A stretch of 64,000 bases of DNA, from the NCBI RefSeq assembly GCF_943846705.1, contig NZ_OX044366.1, forward strand, positions 1,922,001 to 1,986,000, written 5' to 3'. The notes below the pieces were generated by a model. That model saw nothing but the letters and a program-made list of their open reading frames with translations. It searched no databases and was not told the DNA's origin. Position numbers and translations under genes: made by a program. The stretch is from an uncultured Pseudomonas sp. (GTDB taxonomy: Bacteria > Pseudomonadota > Gammaproteobacteria > Pseudomonadales > Pseudomonadaceae). Shown in pieces: positions 27,049-35,215 of this stretch; position 1 is the first letter of the stretch; each line of letters begins with the position of its first letter.

Positions 27049-27384
27049 TTACATGTGTTGAAGCAAAACTTCCAATGCGGCTGCCTGGTCCTCGGCCAGG
27101 TCAATGATATGAAAGCCCGCCCAGCAGTGTTGGCCGTCAGCCGCGGGGCGGCTCCATAGGCAGTCGGCACCCAGGGTTATTTCACACACGCCACCAATCA
27201 GCTGCTCGCTGACGATGCGGCATTCCACCAGTTCGTCGGCAACCAGTGGTGCGTCACTGAATAGCATAAAGCCATCGGCGGAGAGGTCGACAATCCGCCC
27301 CAGGCGTTGGTCTGAGTGCAAATCAAAGACCTCCAGCTGCACGTCGGCGTTATGCCGGCTATGCAGGCGACGTTCGTCATTCAT
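27049..27384 (-). CDS. PilZ domain protein
   Basis: The 111-residue protein is almost entirely one PilZ domain. Near the N-terminus is RRLHSRHNADVQL, which supplies the RxxxR cyclic-di-GMP-binding pattern (R5/R6 to R10), and DLSADGFML supplies the D/NxSxxG motif, so c-di-GMP binding is plausible. It lies 9 bases downstream of a large DUF1631 gene on the same strand and probably shares its transcript. AAGGA precedes the ATG. Which process it controls cannot be read from the sequence; the gene order suggests joint action with the DUF1631 protein. Confidence 0.88.
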   Translation of the reverse strand: MNDERRLHSRHNADVQLEVFDLHSDQRLGRIVDLSADGFMLFSDAPLVADELVECRIVSEQLIGGVCEITLGADCLWSRPAADGQHCWAGFHIIDLAEDQAAALEVLLQHM

Positions 27385-27393
27385 GCGAGTTCC

Positions 27394-29763
27394 TTATTCT
27401 TCAGACTCAGCCGCGCGCCCGGTAAAACGCTGCAGCACGCGGTAAATAGCGGTAAGGGCGCGGTCCACCAGTGGTGCGCCTCGATCGGAGGTGACGATGC
27501 GCGCCAGCCCTTGTTCCATTTCAGTGGCCAGCTGAGTGAGTGGCTTGATTGCCACGCGCTGACCGCTTTGGTCGACAAACATGTAGTTGCGGGTGGTTGG
27601 GCTGAACCACGAGAGCTTGTGCGTACGGACTTGCTCGCCCGTGACGAATTCGAACCAGGTGCCGAACTCGATATGGCCCAGCTCTTTAGCCAGTGCTTGA
27701 GCGCGTGTGGAGAGTGTTGACTGGCGCGGCGCCAGGGTGGCCAGGGCAGCGTCTTCACCGAGCATGGCGGCCAGGGGGCTTTCTGGCAGGCTGGGTTTGA
27801 GCTTGGCGGCCACCTGCGGTTGCCTGGCTTGCACAGCATGCTGGCAGGCGACCAGGTCCTGTAGCAGGCGGCGAATGCCGTCCTCGTGGTAGCCGCCGAG
27901 CAGCTCCAGGCCTTTGCGCAGATCTTCGAGCAGTGGCACGCGCAGCTTCTGCAAGCGCTCGCGCCCAGCCTCGTCGAGCACCGTGCCGCTCCAGGCCAGC
28001 TGCTCGGCCGCCTCGCAGGCGCGCTGCCATTCGGGGCTGCGCTCGCCATTGCGCAGTAACACGAATACCAGCACATCGGCCCAGGTCAGTTCGAGGAAGT
28101 TGTGGATGATGCTCGGCGGCTGTCGGTTGTTCAGGCTATTGGCGATGACATCGACCGCATGCTGGCGAGCGCCGAGCAGCTTGTCGCGGCCTTTGGCGGC
28201 TTCTACTGCGCGACGCTCGCGCAATTCGACCTTGTGTTTGAGGGTGCCGACGAATTCGTTGAATTCATCTAGCAAGCCTTCAAACAGCTGCAGGTCACCA
28301 GCGAAATCATTAATGACCCGCTCGACCACCCACTGCATCTTGGCCAGCAGGCCGCGCTCATCCCCTTCGCCGCCATATAGCACGCCGGCCTGGGCCATGC
28401 TGTTGAGCAGGCGGCGGGCAGGGTGGTGGTGCTGGGTAAACAGCGCCTTGTCCTGCAGCGCCACCTTTAGATAGGGGGTGTGCAGGTGCGAGAGCGTGGT
28501 CTTGCAGGTGCCGGGCAGGTTGTCGTCGTCGAGAATAAAGTCGAACAGCATGCCAACCAGGTCGATCACATCAGCTTCTTCGTCGGAAACCTTCTGCTGG
28601 CCGGGAAGCTCGCTGTGGGCCTCCAGCTGCTGCTGCAGGTCGGCTTTCAGGCCTTCTACTGGCTGTGGGCGATGCAGGCGCTGCGACAGGTCGCTGGCCG
28701 AGTGTTGCTGCATGCGGTTGAGTGCGTCCAGCAGAGCGGATGCGCTGTAGGTGCTGGTCGCCTCGGGTGAGGTGAAGCTGGCAATGCTGCGGGTGCCGCC
28801 GAGCAGGGGCGCATTAATGTCGCGCTGGCGATGTTCGCCGAGCAGGGCGGTCAGGCTGCCCAGCAACTCCTGTGGGTCGCTGGGCGGCGGGCCGCTGAGG
28901 TCGGTGTTGCCGGCGTTATGCTGTTGCCCGGCAGGTTGCCCGGTAACGCTGCTGCTGGTTTTTCTGCTGTCACTGTTACTACTGGCGCTGCTCTCCGTCG
29001 GTTGTTCGGCTGGTGTAGTCGCCGGCGACGTCTTCTGCCGCGCAGGTTGGCGGTTGCGCTGCGCGGTGTACTTGAGGTTAGGCAGCACGCCCGCATCGAC
29101 CAGGCGCTGATTGAGTGCGGTATAGATGCTGTCCAGGCTTTGCATGACATGCGAGTCAAACAGCGTGTAGAGGATGACCTTTATACGCAGAGGGAATGGG
29201 CAGGGCGACAAGGCGTCACGGAAGGCCTGGGCAATCATCTGCGGGCCGAAAGGGTTGATGTCTTCGCTCAGTTTCTGGCCGTTATTCAGCAAGGCCAGAC
29301 GTTGCTCCAAGGCAAATAGCGGTTGCGCGCAGCGTGCCTTGACCCGGCTGACCATATTGGTTACTTGCAGGCTCTCTTCATAATCCTCGTTCTGCACCAG
29401 GGCCAGCTGCTCGACGTCCAACTCGCTGGCGCTGGGTGCTGGCTTGAGTTTGCCGTCGAGGAAGTCGGAGAAATTCTGCGCAATCTGCTGGTGATAACTG
29501 CGCTCTATTTGTGGGCGCTGCCTGCGGATCTCGCGCATGTTGTCGAAGAACAGCGTTTGCACCTGATTGTTCTCGGCTTTTTCGGCGCACTCAAATAGTG
29601 TGTCGTCGACCTGCGCGAAGACTCCCGTCAGGTGTTCGGCTAAACGATTCATCACCAGCTTGCGGCAGCTTTGCACCAGTTCACCGAAGCGCGGCTGGAT
29701 GCCGCGGCTGGCAAGGGTCTGCATGGAAGCGGGTGGGGTTGGTGGTGTGCCCTGGTTACTCAT
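27394..29763 (-). CDS. DUF1631 family protein (first paralogue)
   Basis: This 789-residue cytoplasmic protein belongs to DUF1631, function unknown. Matching blocks with the paralogue at 42762-45077 include VDDTLFECAEKAENNQVQTLFFDNMREIR, the SVLVQNEDYEES-like QNEDYEESL, ADVIDLVGMLFDFILDDDNLP, LHTPYLKVALQDKALF.HPARRLLN and the C-terminal GTWFEF...NYMFVDQSGQRV. A Ser/Thr/Gln-rich low-complexity linker covers about residues 250-310. The start MSNQGTPPTPPASM follows AGGA at six bases; a start 14 codons upstream lacks this. It is followed by a PilZ gene. Confidence 0.85.
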   Translation of the reverse strand: MSNQGTPPTPPASMQTLASRGIQPRFGELVQSCRKLVMNRLAEHLTGVFAQVDDTLFECAEKAENNQVQTLFFDNMREIRRQRPQIERSYHQQIAQNFSDFLDGKLKPAPSASELDVEQLALVQNEDYEESLQVTNMVSRVKARCAQPLFALEQRLALLNNGQKLSEDINPFGPQMIAQAFRDALSPCPFPLRIKVILYTLFDSHVMQSLDSIYTALNQRLVDAGVLPNLKYTAQRNRQPARQKTSPATTPAEQPTESSASSNSDSRKTSSSVTGQPAGQQHNAGNTDLSGPPPSDPQELLGSLTALLGEHRQRDINAPLLGGTRSIASFTSPEATSTYSASALLDALNRMQQHSASDLSQRLHRPQPVEGLKADLQQQLEAHSELPGQQKVSDEEADVIDLVGMLFDFILDDDNLPGTCKTTLSHLHTPYLKVALQDKALFTQHHHPARRLLNSMAQAGVLYGGEGDERGLLAKMQWVVERVINDFAGDLQLFEGLLDEFNEFVGTLKHKVELRERRAVEAAKGRDKLLGARQHAVDVIANSLNNRQPPSIIHNFLELTWADVLVFVLLRNGERSPEWQRACEAAEQLAWSGTVLDEAGRERLQKLRVPLLEDLRKGLELLGGYHEDGIRRLLQDLVACQHAVQARQPQVAAKLKPSLPESPLAAMLGEDAALATLAPRQSTLSTRAQALAKELGHIEFGTWFEFVTGEQVRTHKLSWFSPTTRNYMFVDQSGQRVAIKPLTQLATEMEQGLARIVTSDRGAPLVDRALTAIYRVLQRFTGRAAESEE

Positions 29764-29880
29764 CGACTTTCCTGGCTGAGGCCTTACGGCAGATGCGTCC
29801 TGCATTGAACACAGACATAAGGAAGATATAGCAGCCCATCACGCAGCTGCAAATCATTGTACTAAAAGCAATTTTAGGGG

Positions 29881-29908
29881 TTGACAGCTTCGCGATAAAC
29901 CGTAAAAT
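29881..29908 (+). promoter_or_regulatory. Sigma-70 promoter of the tRNA operon
   Basis: A perfect TTGACA, a 16-base spacer and TAAAAT lie about 70 bases upstream of tRNA-Asn. Just downstream of the -10 box is GGCGCGCC, a GC-rich stretch as in stringent-type discriminators of stable RNA promoters. Confidence 0.8.
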
Positions 29909-29976
29909 GGCGCGCCTCAGACAAGCGAAACGAATTAACAAGCGGTTCGGTTTTTCTGAGAAAGGAAGCAAGTAGT

Positions 29977-30052
29977 TCCGCGATAGCTCAGTCGGTAGAG
30001 CAAATGACTGTTAATCATTGGGTCCCAGGTTCGAGTCCTGGTCGCGGAGCCA
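29977..30052 (+). tRNA. tRNA-Asn (GTT)
   Basis: A 76-base cloverleaf with acceptor stem TCCGCGA/TCGCGGA, D-arm AGCTCAGTCGGTAGAGC, anticodon loop CTGTTAA (anticodon GTT), T-arm GGTTCGAGTCC and encoded CCA end. Confidence 0.97.
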
Positions 30053-30061
30053 ATCTTTCAT

Positions 30062-30138
30062 CGGGGTATAGCGCAGTCCGGTAGCGCGCCTGCTTTGGGA
30101 GCAGGATGTCGGGAGTTCGAATCCCCCTACCCCGACCA
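30062..30138 (+). tRNA. tRNA-Pro (TGG)
   Basis: A 77-base cloverleaf with acceptor CGGGGTA/TACCCCG, D-arm AGCGCAGTCCGGTAGCGC, anticodon stem CCTGC/GCAGG around TTTGGGA (anticodon TGG), T-loop GTTCGAATC and encoded CCA. Confidence 0.97.
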
Positions 30139-30143
30139 TTTTT

Positions 30144-30219
30144 GGGTCGTTAGCTCAGTTGGTAGAGCAGTTGGCTTTTAACCAATTGGTCGTAGGTTCG
30201 AATCCCACACGACCCACCA
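30144..30219 (+). tRNA. tRNA-Lys (TTT)
   Basis: A 76-base cloverleaf with acceptor GGGTCGT/ACGACCC, D-arm AGCTCAGTTGGTAGAGC, anticodon stem TTGG/CCAA around CTTTTAA (anticodon TTT), T-arm and encoded CCA. Last of three tRNAs in the operon. Confidence 0.97.
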
Positions 30220-30240
30220 TTTCAAGCAAGCTTGAAAGTA

Positions 30241-30266
30241 AAAAACCCGCCTAGTGCGGGTTTTTT
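30241..30266 (+). terminator. Rho-independent terminator of the tRNA operon
   Basis: AAAAACCCGC, loop CTAGT, GCGGG and six T form a strong symmetric hairpin 22 bases after tRNA-Lys; it may also stop ndh transcription from the other strand. Confidence 0.92.
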
Positions 30267-30339
30267 ATTGCCTGCGATTTATGCCGTGTCACTAGGCTGT
30301 GTGGCGGCGGACAAGGCTTGGCCTTGTCCGCGCAGGGCG

Positions 30340-31641
30340 TTAATGCAGTTTCAGGCGTGGCTCGGTGCTGCGGCCGATGCGGTCGCCGAGCATCATCAGT
30401 AATGTGCGGGTTACGCCATACAGGGCGATCTGGTGCATGCGGTAGAGCGACACATAGAACATCCTGGCCAGCCAGCCTTCGAGCATGACGCTGCCGGTCA
30501 GGTTGCCCATCAGGTTGCCAACCGCGGAAAAGCTCGACAGCGAAATCAGCGAGCCGTAATCGCGGTAACGGTATTCTGCTAGAGGCTTGCCCTCAATGCG
30601 CCGCTTCAGCGATTTGCTCAGCAAAGACGCCTGCTGGTGTGCCGCTTGCGCGCGCGGCGGGACGTTGCGTCCTTCGCTGTCGGGTTGTGGGCAGGCGGCA
30701 CAGTCACCGAAGGCGAAAATATTATCGTCCAGGGTGGTTTGCAGGGTCAGCCGTACGTTTAGTTGGTTGATGCGGTTACTTTCCAGGCCATCCAGTGCTT
30801 TGAGGAAGTCAGGTGCACGAATGCCCGCCGCCCAGACTTTCAGCGTGGCGGGGATCACCTGGCCCTGCGCGGTATGCAGTGCGTCATGGGTGGCCTGGCT
30901 GACAGCAGCGCCGGTCAGTACGGTGACGCCGAGTTTCTCCAGGGTTTTGTGTACCGGTTGGCTGATGCGCTCCGGCAGTGCGGGTAGCACGCGCGGCCCG
31001 GCTTCGATCAGGGTGATGCGCATGTTCTCGGGGCTGATCTGATCCAGGCCATAAGCCGCCAGCTCGCGTGCCGCATGGTGTAGCTCGGCAGCCAGTTCAA
31101 CGCCGGTGGCGCCGGCCCCGACAATGGCGATGTTGATCAGCTCAGTGGTTGCGCTCTGACTGGCGTGGGCGCGCAGGTAGTGGTTGAGTAGTTGATGGTG
31201 GAAACGCTCGGCCTGCTCGCGGGTGTCGAGGAACAGGCAGTGCTCGGCCGCACCGGCGGTGCCGAAGTCATTGGTTGTGCTGCCCACGGCGATGACCAGG
31301 CTGTCGTAGCTCAGCTCGCGAGCGGGCACCAATACCTGGGCGTGCTCATCCAGAGTGGCGGATAAGCTGATGCGTTTGCTCGTGCGGTTGAGGCCGCACA
31401 TGCGCCCCAGTTGGAACTCGAAGTGATTCCACTTGGCCTGGGCCACGTAGTTCAGCTCGTCGCCCGAGGAGTTCAGTGAGCCGGCGGCGACTTCGTGCAG
31501 CAGTGGCTTCCAGATGTGCGTCAGGTTGGCATCGACCAGGGTGATCTTGGCTTTGCCGCGTTTACCCAGGGTTCTACCTAGGCGGGTAGCAAGCTCCAGT
31601 CCGCCGGCACCGCCGCCGACAATTACAATTTGATGAGTCAT
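30340..31641 (-). CDS. ndh: Type II NADH dehydrogenase
   Basis: NDH-2 is a peripheral inner-membrane flavoprotein that passes electrons from NADH to quinone without proton pumping. The 433-residue protein has the FAD motif IVGGGAGGLELATRLGR at the N-terminus, the NADH-binding IAIVGAGATGVELAAELHH in the middle, the VWAAGIRAPDFLKALDGLE block, and FAFGDCAACP near the FAD. The C-terminal region after YGSLISLSSFSAVG carries hydrophobic helices for membrane association. It is followed upstream-to-downstream by no other gene; a small membrane protein gene lies 63 bases before it on the same strand. Confidence 0.95.
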   Translation of the reverse strand: MTHQIVIVGGGAGGLELATRLGRTLGKRGKAKITLVDANLTHIWKPLLHEVAAGSLNSSGDELNYVAQAKWNHFEFQLGRMCGLNRTSKRISLSATLDEHAQVLVPARELSYDSLVIAVGSTTNDFGTAGAAEHCLFLDTREQAERFHHQLLNHYLRAHASQSATTELINIAIVGAGATGVELAAELHHAARELAAYGLDQISPENMRITLIEAGPRVLPALPERISQPVHKTLEKLGVTVLTGAAVSQATHDALHTAQGQVIPATLKVWAAGIRAPDFLKALDGLESNRINQLNVRLTLQTTLDDNIFAFGDCAACPQPDSEGRNVPPRAQAAHQQASLLSKSLKRRIEGKPLAEYRYRDYGSLISLSSFSAVGNLMGNLTGSVMLEGWLARMFYVSLYRMHQIALYGVTRTLLMMLGDRIGRSTEPRLKLH

Positions 31642-31704
31642 TCGACACGCTCACAAGGCTTTTAAGAAAAGGCGGTGAGGCGACGTGGGCGAGCGCAAAG
31701 CAGC

Positions 31705-31878
31705 TCATAGCACCAGTCGACTCAGAAGACGGCTCAGCAGGCCCAGGCCAATCACGACAATCATAATGATCAGTAGCAGTCGCCAAACCTTGAACGGCTG
31801 GCGCTCGACCTGATGCTGTGGAGCGCTGAGGTACTGCTCGACACGTTTTTGATCATCAGGGTTCAGGCGACTGGACAT
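31705..31878 (-). CDS. DUF3094 small membrane protein
   Basis: A 57-residue protein that begins MSSRLNPDDQKRVEQYLSAP and has one C-terminal membrane helix (WRLLLIIMIVVIGLGLLSRL). The PDDQKRVEQYL start and single helix match the DUF3094 family of pseudomonads. It ends 63 bases before ndh on the same strand, and this pairing is usual in Pseudomonas, so a link to the NADH dehydrogenase is possible but untested. Confidence 0.85.
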   Translation of the reverse strand: MSSRLNPDDQKRVEQYLSAPQHQVERQPFKVWRLLLIIMIVVIGLGLLSRLLSRLVL

Positions 31879-31962
31879 GTGTGCCTCGAATAATGGGGCT
31901 GGTTGGCAATGTGTAAAGTCGATTGCCGGCTGCGGTGCTCGGCATTCTAGCCGTGCGGCCTA

Positions 31963-32454
31963 TCAAGGCTCAACGCGCAGGGTATCATTCAGGCGAATAA
32001 TGCCGCCTTGCAGTACGCGCGCAGTAATTCCGCCGTGGCCGCGCATGGCCTGGAACGTACCGCGGCCCAGGCGTTCTTCCAGGCGCGCGCAGGGTTGGCA
32101 CCAGCCGGTGGTTTCCAGGATTGCCTGACCGAGACGAAAGCGCCGGCCTTTGAGGCTGAACAGGTTGATGCCGCTGATGGCGATATTGCGCCGCAGTTCA
32201 TACGCGGTAATTGGGTTGTCGGCAGGGCGGCCCATCAAGGCGCTGATCACGGCCAGATGTTCCCACTGGATCAGTGTCACCTGTCTGGCATTGTGCGGGC
32301 CGGGGCGGCTGTGGTCGCCGGTCAGCCCGGCTTCTCGACGCGCTTCGACAGCATCCAGCTCGAGCATCGCTGTGCGTGCGGCCGGGCGTACGCCAATCCA
32401 GCGCACGCTACCTTGTTGCGGCACGGCGGCGAGCAGTTCGTGCAGAGGGCTCAC
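31963..32454 (-). CDS. MOSC domain protein
   Basis: The 163-residue protein is a stand-alone MOSC domain, the fold found at the C-terminus of molybdenum cofactor sulfurase, which binds Moco or carries sulfur. Conserved features are LTGDHSRPGPHNARQVTLIQ, the NPITAYELRRNIAISGINLF block, and the Cys in TTGWCQPCARLE, the likely sulfur-carrying residue, followed by MRGHGGITARVLQGG. Substrate is unknown. Its ATG overlaps the stop of the upstream DUF1780 gene (ATGA), indicating coupled translation. Confidence 0.9.
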   Translation of the reverse strand: MSPLHELLAAVPQQGSVRWIGVRPAARTAMLELDAVEARREAGLTGDHSRPGPHNARQVTLIQWEHLAVISALMGRPADNPITAYELRRNIAISGINLFSLKGRRFRLGQAILETTGWCQPCARLEERLGRGTFQAMRGHGGITARVLQGGIIRLNDTLRVEP

Positions 32455-33080
32455 AGGCTTATGCCTATATCAAACAGCACGGTGCGGCCGAGGTTGTTGC
32501 GCAGAAAATCTGGCGCGTCTGGGTGGGCGAACAGCACGCGGGCAAAGGTGGGCCCCACCAGTGACAGTGAGCGCCAGCCCTGGCGGAGAAACTCGGTTGG
32601 TGGCGGAAAGTGGCTATTGAAGTCTGGTGTGGCGCGTTTCAGGTTGACGTAGGCGAGCAGGTCCAGCTCGCCCAAGTCGAGGCCGCGCTCCGTATAGTTG
32701 TGGGCTTTCTTGCGCAGGGTTGGCGTCAGTCGCTGTTGCAGATCAGCTGCGGCGATGCGCCTAGGCTTGGCTTCACGGCGCACCAGTTGGCTTAGGGAAA
32801 ACGCACTGCGCCGTCGTTCCAGTTCGGCGCGCCACTCATCATTCAGGCGACGGCCTTCGTCGAGCACGAAGAACACTTCAAAGCTGGCGTCGCGGAACAA
32901 TACGTCCGGTGGTTCATGGCCCGCGGCGCTGAACTCATCCAGGCGGTGGCCGACATTTAATGCCTGCAGCAGGCGCTGGCAAACCCAGCGCTCGCGTTCC
33001 CATTTGCGCGCGTTGGAGAGAAAGGCGTTAGCTTGTTCGGCCTGGTGCGTGAGCAGGCGCAGGTAATCTGAATCATCCAT
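32451..33080 (-). CDS. DUF1780 family protein
   Basis: The 209-residue soluble protein matches DUF1780 of pseudomonads by its start (MDDSDYLRLLTHQAEQANAFL), the PPDVLFRDASFEVFFVLDEGRRLN block (acidic residues around a predicted beta strand, reminiscent of nuclease folds) and its ending in GRTVLFDIGISL. A nuclease-like role has been suggested for the family but I cannot verify it. It forms a two-gene unit with the MOSC gene. Confidence 0.8.
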   Translation of the reverse strand: MDDSDYLRLLTHQAEQANAFLSNARKWERERWVCQRLLQALNVGHRLDEFSAAGHEPPDVLFRDASFEVFFVLDEGRRLNDEWRAELERRRSAFSLSQLVRREAKPRRIAAADLQQRLTPTLRKKAHNYTERGLDLGELDLLAYVNLKRATPDFNSHFPPPTEFLRQGWRSLSLVGPTFARVLFAHPDAPDFLRNNLGRTVLFDIGISL

Positions 33081-33223
33081 GGCTTCAGCTTAGCCTGCAC
33101 AGCTGGTTTGTTGGTAGCCCTCTGCGGCGCTTGCTACAGGCTTTTTATCGTCAGGTTGGGCGTGCGCTGTGGCAGCGGTTGTAGACTGCTTGCAGCATCA
33201 CGATCACGGGGAGTTTGTTCTGG

Positions 33224-33913
33224 ATGATTGCCGCGCACTTGCTGTCTTCCACCAGCCAGGTAGTTGGGTGGCTGATCTATCTGCCGCTATTGTGCTGGGC
33301 CCTCTGGCGCACGCCTTGGGTTGAGCTGTGCAGTGATGTGCGGCGCCAGCATCTGCTCGGTGGCACGGCGTTGGCGTTGTTTGTGCTGTGGCTGATACGC
33401 CGTGATTTCGACTCGGGCCTGTCTTACCAGATTATTGGCATGACGGCGGTCACCCTGTTGCTGGATTGGCCGCTGGCCATGCTGGTGGGGTTGATTGCTC
33501 AGCTGGGTTTGCTGGCGCTGGGCCGGCAGGACTTTGCTGCGCTCGGCGTCAATGGTGTGCTGCTGGTGGTGATTCCCGTCTGGGTGACCGAGGTCTGCGC
33601 GCTCTGGGTCGAGAGAAGGCAGCCGCGCAACCTGTTCGTCTACATCTTCTGCAGTGGTTTTTTCGCCGCGGCGCTGGCGGTATTGCTGTGTATTGTCGCG
33701 GCCTTGACGCTGCTCTGGCTGGATGGATTGTTTCCGATGCCGCCCTGGTTGGAGGACTTTATCGGCTACCTCTGGCTGGTGATTTTTCCCGAGGCCTTTA
33801 TCAATGGCCTGCTGGTCACAGCGCTGGTGGTGTTTTACCCGGACTGGCTGGAAACCTTCAACCGCACGCGCTATCTGGCCGCGCCCTGGAAGGATGATGA
33901 TCTGCCACGCTAA
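33224..33913 (+). CDS. CbiM-like energy-coupling factor permease family protein
   Basis: The 229-residue protein has about six to seven hydrophobic segments, and the spacing of small polar segments between them (ALGVNGVLLVVIPVWVTEV, where N-G follows a Val; FPEAFINGLLVTALVVFYPDWL at the end) resembles CbiM/NikM metal-uptake components. No ATPase (CbiO) or T component (CbiQ) gene is nearby, so if it is a transporter it must work alone or with distant partners. GGGAG lies 10 bases upstream of the ATG; a TTG three codons upstream is less likely. Confidence 0.7.
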   Translation: MIAAHLLSSTSQVVGWLIYLPLLCWALWRTPWVELCSDVRRQHLLGGTALALFVLWLIRRDFDSGLSYQIIGMTAVTLLLDWPLAMLVGLIAQLGLLALGRQDFAALGVNGVLLVVIPVWVTEVCALWVERRQPRNLFVYIFCSGFFAAALAVLLCIVAALTLLWLDGLFPMPPWLEDFIGYLWLVIFPEAFINGLLVTALVVFYPDWLETFNRTRYLAAPWKDDDLPR

Positions 33914-33950
33914 TAGCGCATCGTTCCTCTAGCAGTCAGGAGGGCGTGAG

Positions 33951-34355
33951 ATGGGCGTACATCAGTGGGCAAGGCAAGTGATCGAGCAAAGTTTGCAGGG
34001 TATTGAGGTGCAGGGTTTTGATCAGGCGCTAGCGTTGCGGGCGTTGCTCAACGCGGCTATCGAACGTAATCGGGTCACGCGCAGTGCGACAGATCTAGCC
34101 GCAGAGCTGCAGTTTCTCGCCGATAACTTAGATGGCGAGCGTGAGTACAGCTTTATGCGGCCCTGGCGGTCAATGTTCGCGCGGCGGCAGTTCACCAGAA
34201 AACAAATCGTCTTCAAGTGGATTGCCAGCGATCGCGTGCTCTTCCGAGGCCCATGCGCCAAGGTCAATCAGCTTGCAGCGCTCAGAGCAGAAGGGCCGGC
34301 TCGGGCTTTGCGGGCCCCACTCGACGGGGGCGCTGCAGGTGGGGCAGGTGACTAA
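33951..34355 (+). CDS. Hypothetical protein running antisense into yacG
   Basis: AGGAGG precedes the ATG at seven bases, and residues 1-71 (from MGVHQWARQVIEQSL to EREYSFMRP) look like a genuine small alpha-helical Pseudomonas protein. The remaining 63 residues run antisense through most of yacG and have the low-complexity look of a shadow frame (RAPLDGGAAGGAGD). A TGG at 34164, five bases before the yacG stop, stands where a stop codon would be expected. I could not assign a function. Confidence 0.55.
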   Translation: MGVHQWARQVIEQSLQGIEVQGFDQALALRALLNAAIERNRVTRSATDLAAELQFLADNLDGEREYSFMRPWRSMFARRQFTRKQIVFKWIASDRVLFRGPCAKVNQLAALRAEGPARALRAPLDGGAAGGAGD

Positions 34356-34370
34356 GGTTGGGGTGCTCAT
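34170..34370 (-). CDS. yacG: DNA gyrase inhibitor YacG
   Basis: A 66-residue zinc-finger protein. TCPTCSAPV and FCSERCKLIDLGAW provide the four Cys ligands, and the C-terminal acidic tail (EEHAIAGNPLEDDLFSGELP) is the segment that inserts into GyrB in E. coli to inhibit gyrase. Its ATG overlaps the coaE stop (ATGA). Confidence 0.95.
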   Translation of the reverse strand: MSTPTLVTCPTCSAPVEWGPQSPSRPFCSERCKLIDLGAWASEEHAIAGNPLEDDLFSGELPPREH

Positions 34371-34981
34371 GCTTGGCCTCCGCGTAGGCTCAGATAAAAG
34401 GTATGCAATCGTTCCACTTCGGCTTTTAGCTCGTGTAGGTCTTGATCATTGAGCAACACATCGTGTGCGTGGCTCAGGCGCTCTTCACGGCTGGCTTGGG
34501 CCTTGAGGATGGCCTGCACCTGTTCGCTTGAGCTCTGGTCGCGGGCGATGGTGCGCGCTATTTGCAGATGCTCGGGCGCATCCACGACGAGTATGCGCTG
34601 GGCTAGTTTGTACTGGCCTGACTCAACCAGTAGTGGTGACACCAGAATGGCGTAGGGGGATTCTGCACGCGCCAGGTACTGGCTGATCTCCTGTGCGATC
34701 AACGGGTGCAGTAAAGCTTCAAGCCAGCGCCGCTCGGCTGCATCGGCGAAAATTCGCTGGCGCAGCGCCGGGCGATCCAGCTGGCCATCGGCCTGCAAGA
34801 CCTCCGCGCCGAAGTGCTCGACTATCTTGGCGAGCGCCGGCTTGCCAGGTTCGACCACCCAGCGCGCCGCATGATCGGCGTCCACTAGGTGCACACCCAA
34901 ATCGATAAAGTGCTGGGCGACAGCACTCTTGCCGCTGCCGATGCCGCCGGTAAGGCCAAGAATCCAGGGTTTTGTGCTCAA
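34367..34981 (-). CDS. coaE: Dephospho-CoA kinase
   Basis: CoaE performs the last step of coenzyme A synthesis. The 204-residue protein opens with the P-loop LGLTGGIGSGKSAVAQ, followed by HLVDADHAARWVVEPG and the lid region (PLLVESGQYKLAQRILVVDAP), all typical. It lies between pilD and yacG on one strand; the 234-base gap to pilD holds a repeat. Confidence 0.97.
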   Translation of the reverse strand: MSTKPWILGLTGGIGSGKSAVAQHFIDLGVHLVDADHAARWVVEPGKPALAKIVEHFGAEVLQADGQLDRPALRQRIFADAAERRWLEALLHPLIAQEISQYLARAESPYAILVSPLLVESGQYKLAQRILVVDAPEHLQIARTIARDQSSSEQVQAILKAQASREERLSHAHDVLLNDQDLHELKAEVERLHTFYLSLRGGQA

Positions 34982-35112
34982 GGTGCGTGCTCGCGTCGGT
35001 CATTCGAAGACGCGATTGTAGTGCAGGCACCTTGCTGGTGGCGAACCGCGCGGGCAACGCTGTCGTTTATGTTGAATCGTCCGCCCTGCTTAGGTGCCTG
35101 TTGTACGCGATG

Positions 35113-35184
35113 CTTCGTAGGATGGGTTAGGCGCATGGTGGCAGGTGATCTGCTGGTGCGTAGCTAGTTGCGCCGTAACCCATC
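35113..35184 (+). repeat. Dispersed palindromic repeat, copy 2
   Basis: TTCGTAGGATGGGTTAGGCGC and GCGCCGTAACCCATC flank a 35-base spacer; arms pair like those of the copy at 8021-8092. In this copy ATGGG/CCCAT replaces GTGGG/CCCAC on both arms, so pairing is kept. Placed between coaE and pilD. Confidence 0.75.
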
Positions 35185-35215
35185 TGCGGTGCGGGTGCTA
35201 TGAGTGACCCTACAA

